7,858 nucleotides of DNA from Candidatus Thorarchaeota archaeon (lineage in GTDB: Archaea > Asgardarchaeota > Thorarchaeia > Thorarchaeales > Thorarchaeaceae). The stretch lies in NCBI GenBank assembly GCA_020355105.1, contig CP070658.1, positions 1,739,174 through 1,747,031 of the forward strand, given 5' to 3'. A program made the position numbers and the translations under genes. The stretch's first letter is position 1; the number at the start of each line of letters is the position of its first letter. The notes beneath the pieces were generated by a model. The model searched no databases and was not told the origin of the DNA. It saw only the letters and a program-made list of their open reading frames with translations. Shown here in pieces: positions 6,507 to 7,858 of the stretch.

Positions 6507-7280
6507 CTAGACGGAATGCTCCTCTCTCTTTAATCTGATCTGTATACGAATCCACCTCACCACTAGATATACGAGGACCAAAGTGAAGGGGACTCCAGAG
6601 ATGAATAGTACCAGGGCGAGCGGATACGAGAAGTCAGCCACCGGGATAAACACATATGTCACGAAGAAATTGAAAAAGGCGGCAATTGAGAATGCTACTG
6701 CCTCTGGAATCAGCTCACCCCATGGTGAAACGAGTATGGACACTGAGCCGAGAGCCAATACGGACTTTATCCATGATCTGATTCGGTTGGACGCCACTTT
6801 TGCGTAAGCATAGTCCCCTTTCTCAAGTTCTGGCAAGTCCTGGTCAACCAGGTGATTGAGTAGGTCATATGAAACTTCTACTTCCCCGGGACTTCGTATG
6901 ATGAATACAGCAATGATGACTGTTCCGAGTGAGGCCCCCGCCAGCGTGAAGCTCTGGAAAAGGACGAGTACTAGAATCACCGGGAGTACCCCAAGTGCCA
7001 TTCCAATGACCATGGTCCCCACCAATGTGTTTTGTGCGACAAAGTCGCCTAGAGTTCCTTCTGCTTTCAAGTAGTCACCGTGTACAACATTCTTCATGAA
7101 CCATTTGTGCGACATGCAGTTAGTGTATTTCTGGGCGCCACTAGTGTCGATCTCGTCAACGTTGAACCTGCCGCTGAAGTAGATGAAGAGTTCGCCGAAT
7201 GCGATTAATCTTCTATGCCAGAGCAGCGCGATGCCAACTGACAGGATTCCCAGAAGTAGCAAGGCAGTTACCATGTACAT
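6507..7280 (-). CDS. Membrane protein of unrecognised family, paralogue B
   Basis: 257 residues, homologous end to end with the product of 5388-6209 but with a shorter C-terminal tail. The architecture is the same: membrane segment 2-20 followed by WHRR; soluble part with RF-x2-D-x2-D-x-SG and Y52-x2-C55-x-S57-H58-x-W60-x-M62; membrane pair about 84-130; second soluble part with SY-x-LL, Q147-D148, G155-D156; then two or three membrane segments ending in a basic tail (RWIRIQIRLKR). Shared Cys, His and Trp in the first soluble part suggest a structural or metal/thiol role, which is inference only. ATG 7280 immediately follows the TAG of the upstream gene, with a GGGAG about 11 bases before it, so the pair is probably translationally coupled. 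A soluble partner next door and two homologous membrane subunits would suit a heteromeric membrane complex. Confidence 0.82.
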   Translation of the reverse strand: MYMVTALLLLGILSVGIALLWHRRLIAFGELFIYFSGRFNVDEIDTSGAQKYTNCMSHKWFMKNVVHGDYLKAEGTLGDFVAQNTLVGTMVIGMALGVLPVILVLVLFQSFTLAGASLGTVIIAVFIIRSPGEVEVSYDLLNHLVDQDLPELEKGDYAYAKVASNRIRSWIKSVLALGSVSILVSPWGELIPEAVAFSIAAFFNFFVTYVFIPVADFSYPLALVLFISGVPFTLVLVYLVVRWIRIQIRLKREEHSV

Positions 7281-7856
7281 CTAGCTCTTCGCTCCCGCAA
7301 GCCGCTGAAACGCCAAGAACCATATGTCCGCCAAGAGTTTGCGCCACAAGTCTGTTTTCGGGTCCTCTGAAACTCCCATAAGTAGGTAGACTGTGCCCCT
7401 TAGCTTTGCAGCTTTCCTCTTCTCCACATGCAATGTTACACTCTCTCCCGAGAGTTCCAAATGCATGCCATGTTCGTAGAAGACCCTTGCTGGTGCCGAA
7501 TAGTCATAGTCAAGTTCATTGATTGGTTCTGGGTGAATCCACACGCTTGCCTTACCTACTTCCGCCACAATCTCTAGCTTCTTGAACTGGTAGTTCGGGA
7601 CCAAATCCCATGTTTCAGGTAGCCCGAATTTCCTTGCGGCAACCATACTCTGTTTAATGAATCCGCTGAAGTCTCCACCGTCTCCAGCTATGCTGAGCGT
7701 AGGAGGTGTTCTTTTGAATGTTAGGATATTTGAGGTGAGGTCCCATCTCTTGACTGACTTTGGATTTGATGCGCTTTTCTCAAAACGGTCCCAAAAACAA
7801 TAGGGCATGGTCGTCATGGCAAGCATCTTGTCTTTGTCCCAAGGCTTTCGGTCCAT
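7281..7856 (-). CDS. Trp-rich soluble protein of unknown function, possibly partial at its start
   Basis: 191 residues if it starts at the ATG next to the window edge; only two bases lie beyond, so the gene may begin further upstream and be truncated here. No family recognised and no signal peptide or membrane segment visible. Seven Trp are spread over the chain (6, 22, 38, 83, 106, 171, 179). The middle (about 88-160) alternates hydrophobic and polar residues as in beta-strands (KKLEIVAEV, ASVWIHPEP, TLHVEKRK, GTVYLLMG). Residues 168-187 form a likely amphipathic helix (DLWRKLLADIWFLAFQRLA) that might bind a membrane or a partner. The TAG stop abuts the ATG of the membrane paralogue B, so the two are surely co-transcribed and probably work together. 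Confidence 0.7.
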   Translation of the reverse strand: MDRKPWDKDKMLAMTTMPYCFWDRFEKSASNPKSVKRWDLTSNILTFKRTPPTLSIAGDGGDFSGFIKQSMVAARKFGLPETWDLVPNYQFKKLEIVAEVGKASVWIHPEPINELDYDYSAPARVFYEHGMHLELSGESVTLHVEKRKAAKLRGTVYLLMGVSEDPKTDLWRKLLADIWFLAFQRLAGAKS

Positions 7857-7858
7857 GA

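Noticed and set aside
6583..7074. + strand open frames of 72-74 residues opposite paralogue B
   Set aside because: Antisense to a gene supported by homology to its neighbour; Ser/Thr/Ala-rich products with no ribosome site noted.
5388..7280. Resemblance of the paralogues to archaeal pilus/flagellum platform proteins (TadC/FlaJ type)
   Set aside because: The alternation of soluble parts and membrane pairs is superficially similar, but I could not find the family's recognisable motifs and no secretion ATPase or pilin gene is nearby.

Overview
The window looks archaeal. Where a Shine-Dalgarno site is clear it is of the GGAGGTGA type and often overlaps the preceding stop codon, no bacterial -35/-10 promoters stand out, base composition is mid-GC, and the accessory genes are unfamiliar small membrane proteins. 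An Asgard (Thorarchaeia-like), thermoplasmatal or other mesophilic archaeal source would fit, but the lineage is inferred from style only and was not tested.

Positions 230-4827 (+ strand) hold a tightly packed four-gene operon for a dipeptide/oligopeptide-family ABC importer: two permeases (dppB-like, dppC-like) and two ATPases (dppD-like, dppF-like). Genes overlap or sit within a few bases, and two Shine-Dalgarno sites are embedded across the previous stop codon, implying translational coupling. The solute-binding protein that would complete the importer is not in the window. Three of the four proteins depart from the family norm: the DppC-like permease carries an extra N-terminal block of about 150 residues with roughly four membrane segments; the DppD-like ATPase has a charged helical insertion of about 45-50 residues between the Q-loop and the signature motif; and the DppF-like ATPase has an altered signature (FSRGQ) and D-loop (SSTD), suggesting two unequal ATP sites.

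Positions 4893-5441 (+) carry two small membrane-protein genes of unknown function placed head to tail with no spacing. The first has a textbook Shine-Dalgarno site and a very acidic N-terminus. The second converges on, and overlaps by 54 bp, the first gene of the opposite strand.

Positions 5388-7856 (- strand) carry three genes, transcribed from the right edge leftwards: a Trp-rich soluble protein of unknown function (7281-7856), and two membrane proteins (6507-7280 and 5388-6209) that are paralogues of each other, about one third identical without gaps over some 226 residues, sharing a Y-x2-C-x-S-H-x-W-x-M motif after the first membrane segment and a second QD/GD motif region. I recognise no known family for these. 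A 297-bp non-coding gap separates the paralogues. The right-hand cluster is the most likely undescribed part of the window. No RNA gene, insertion sequence, CRISPR array or attachment site was seen.
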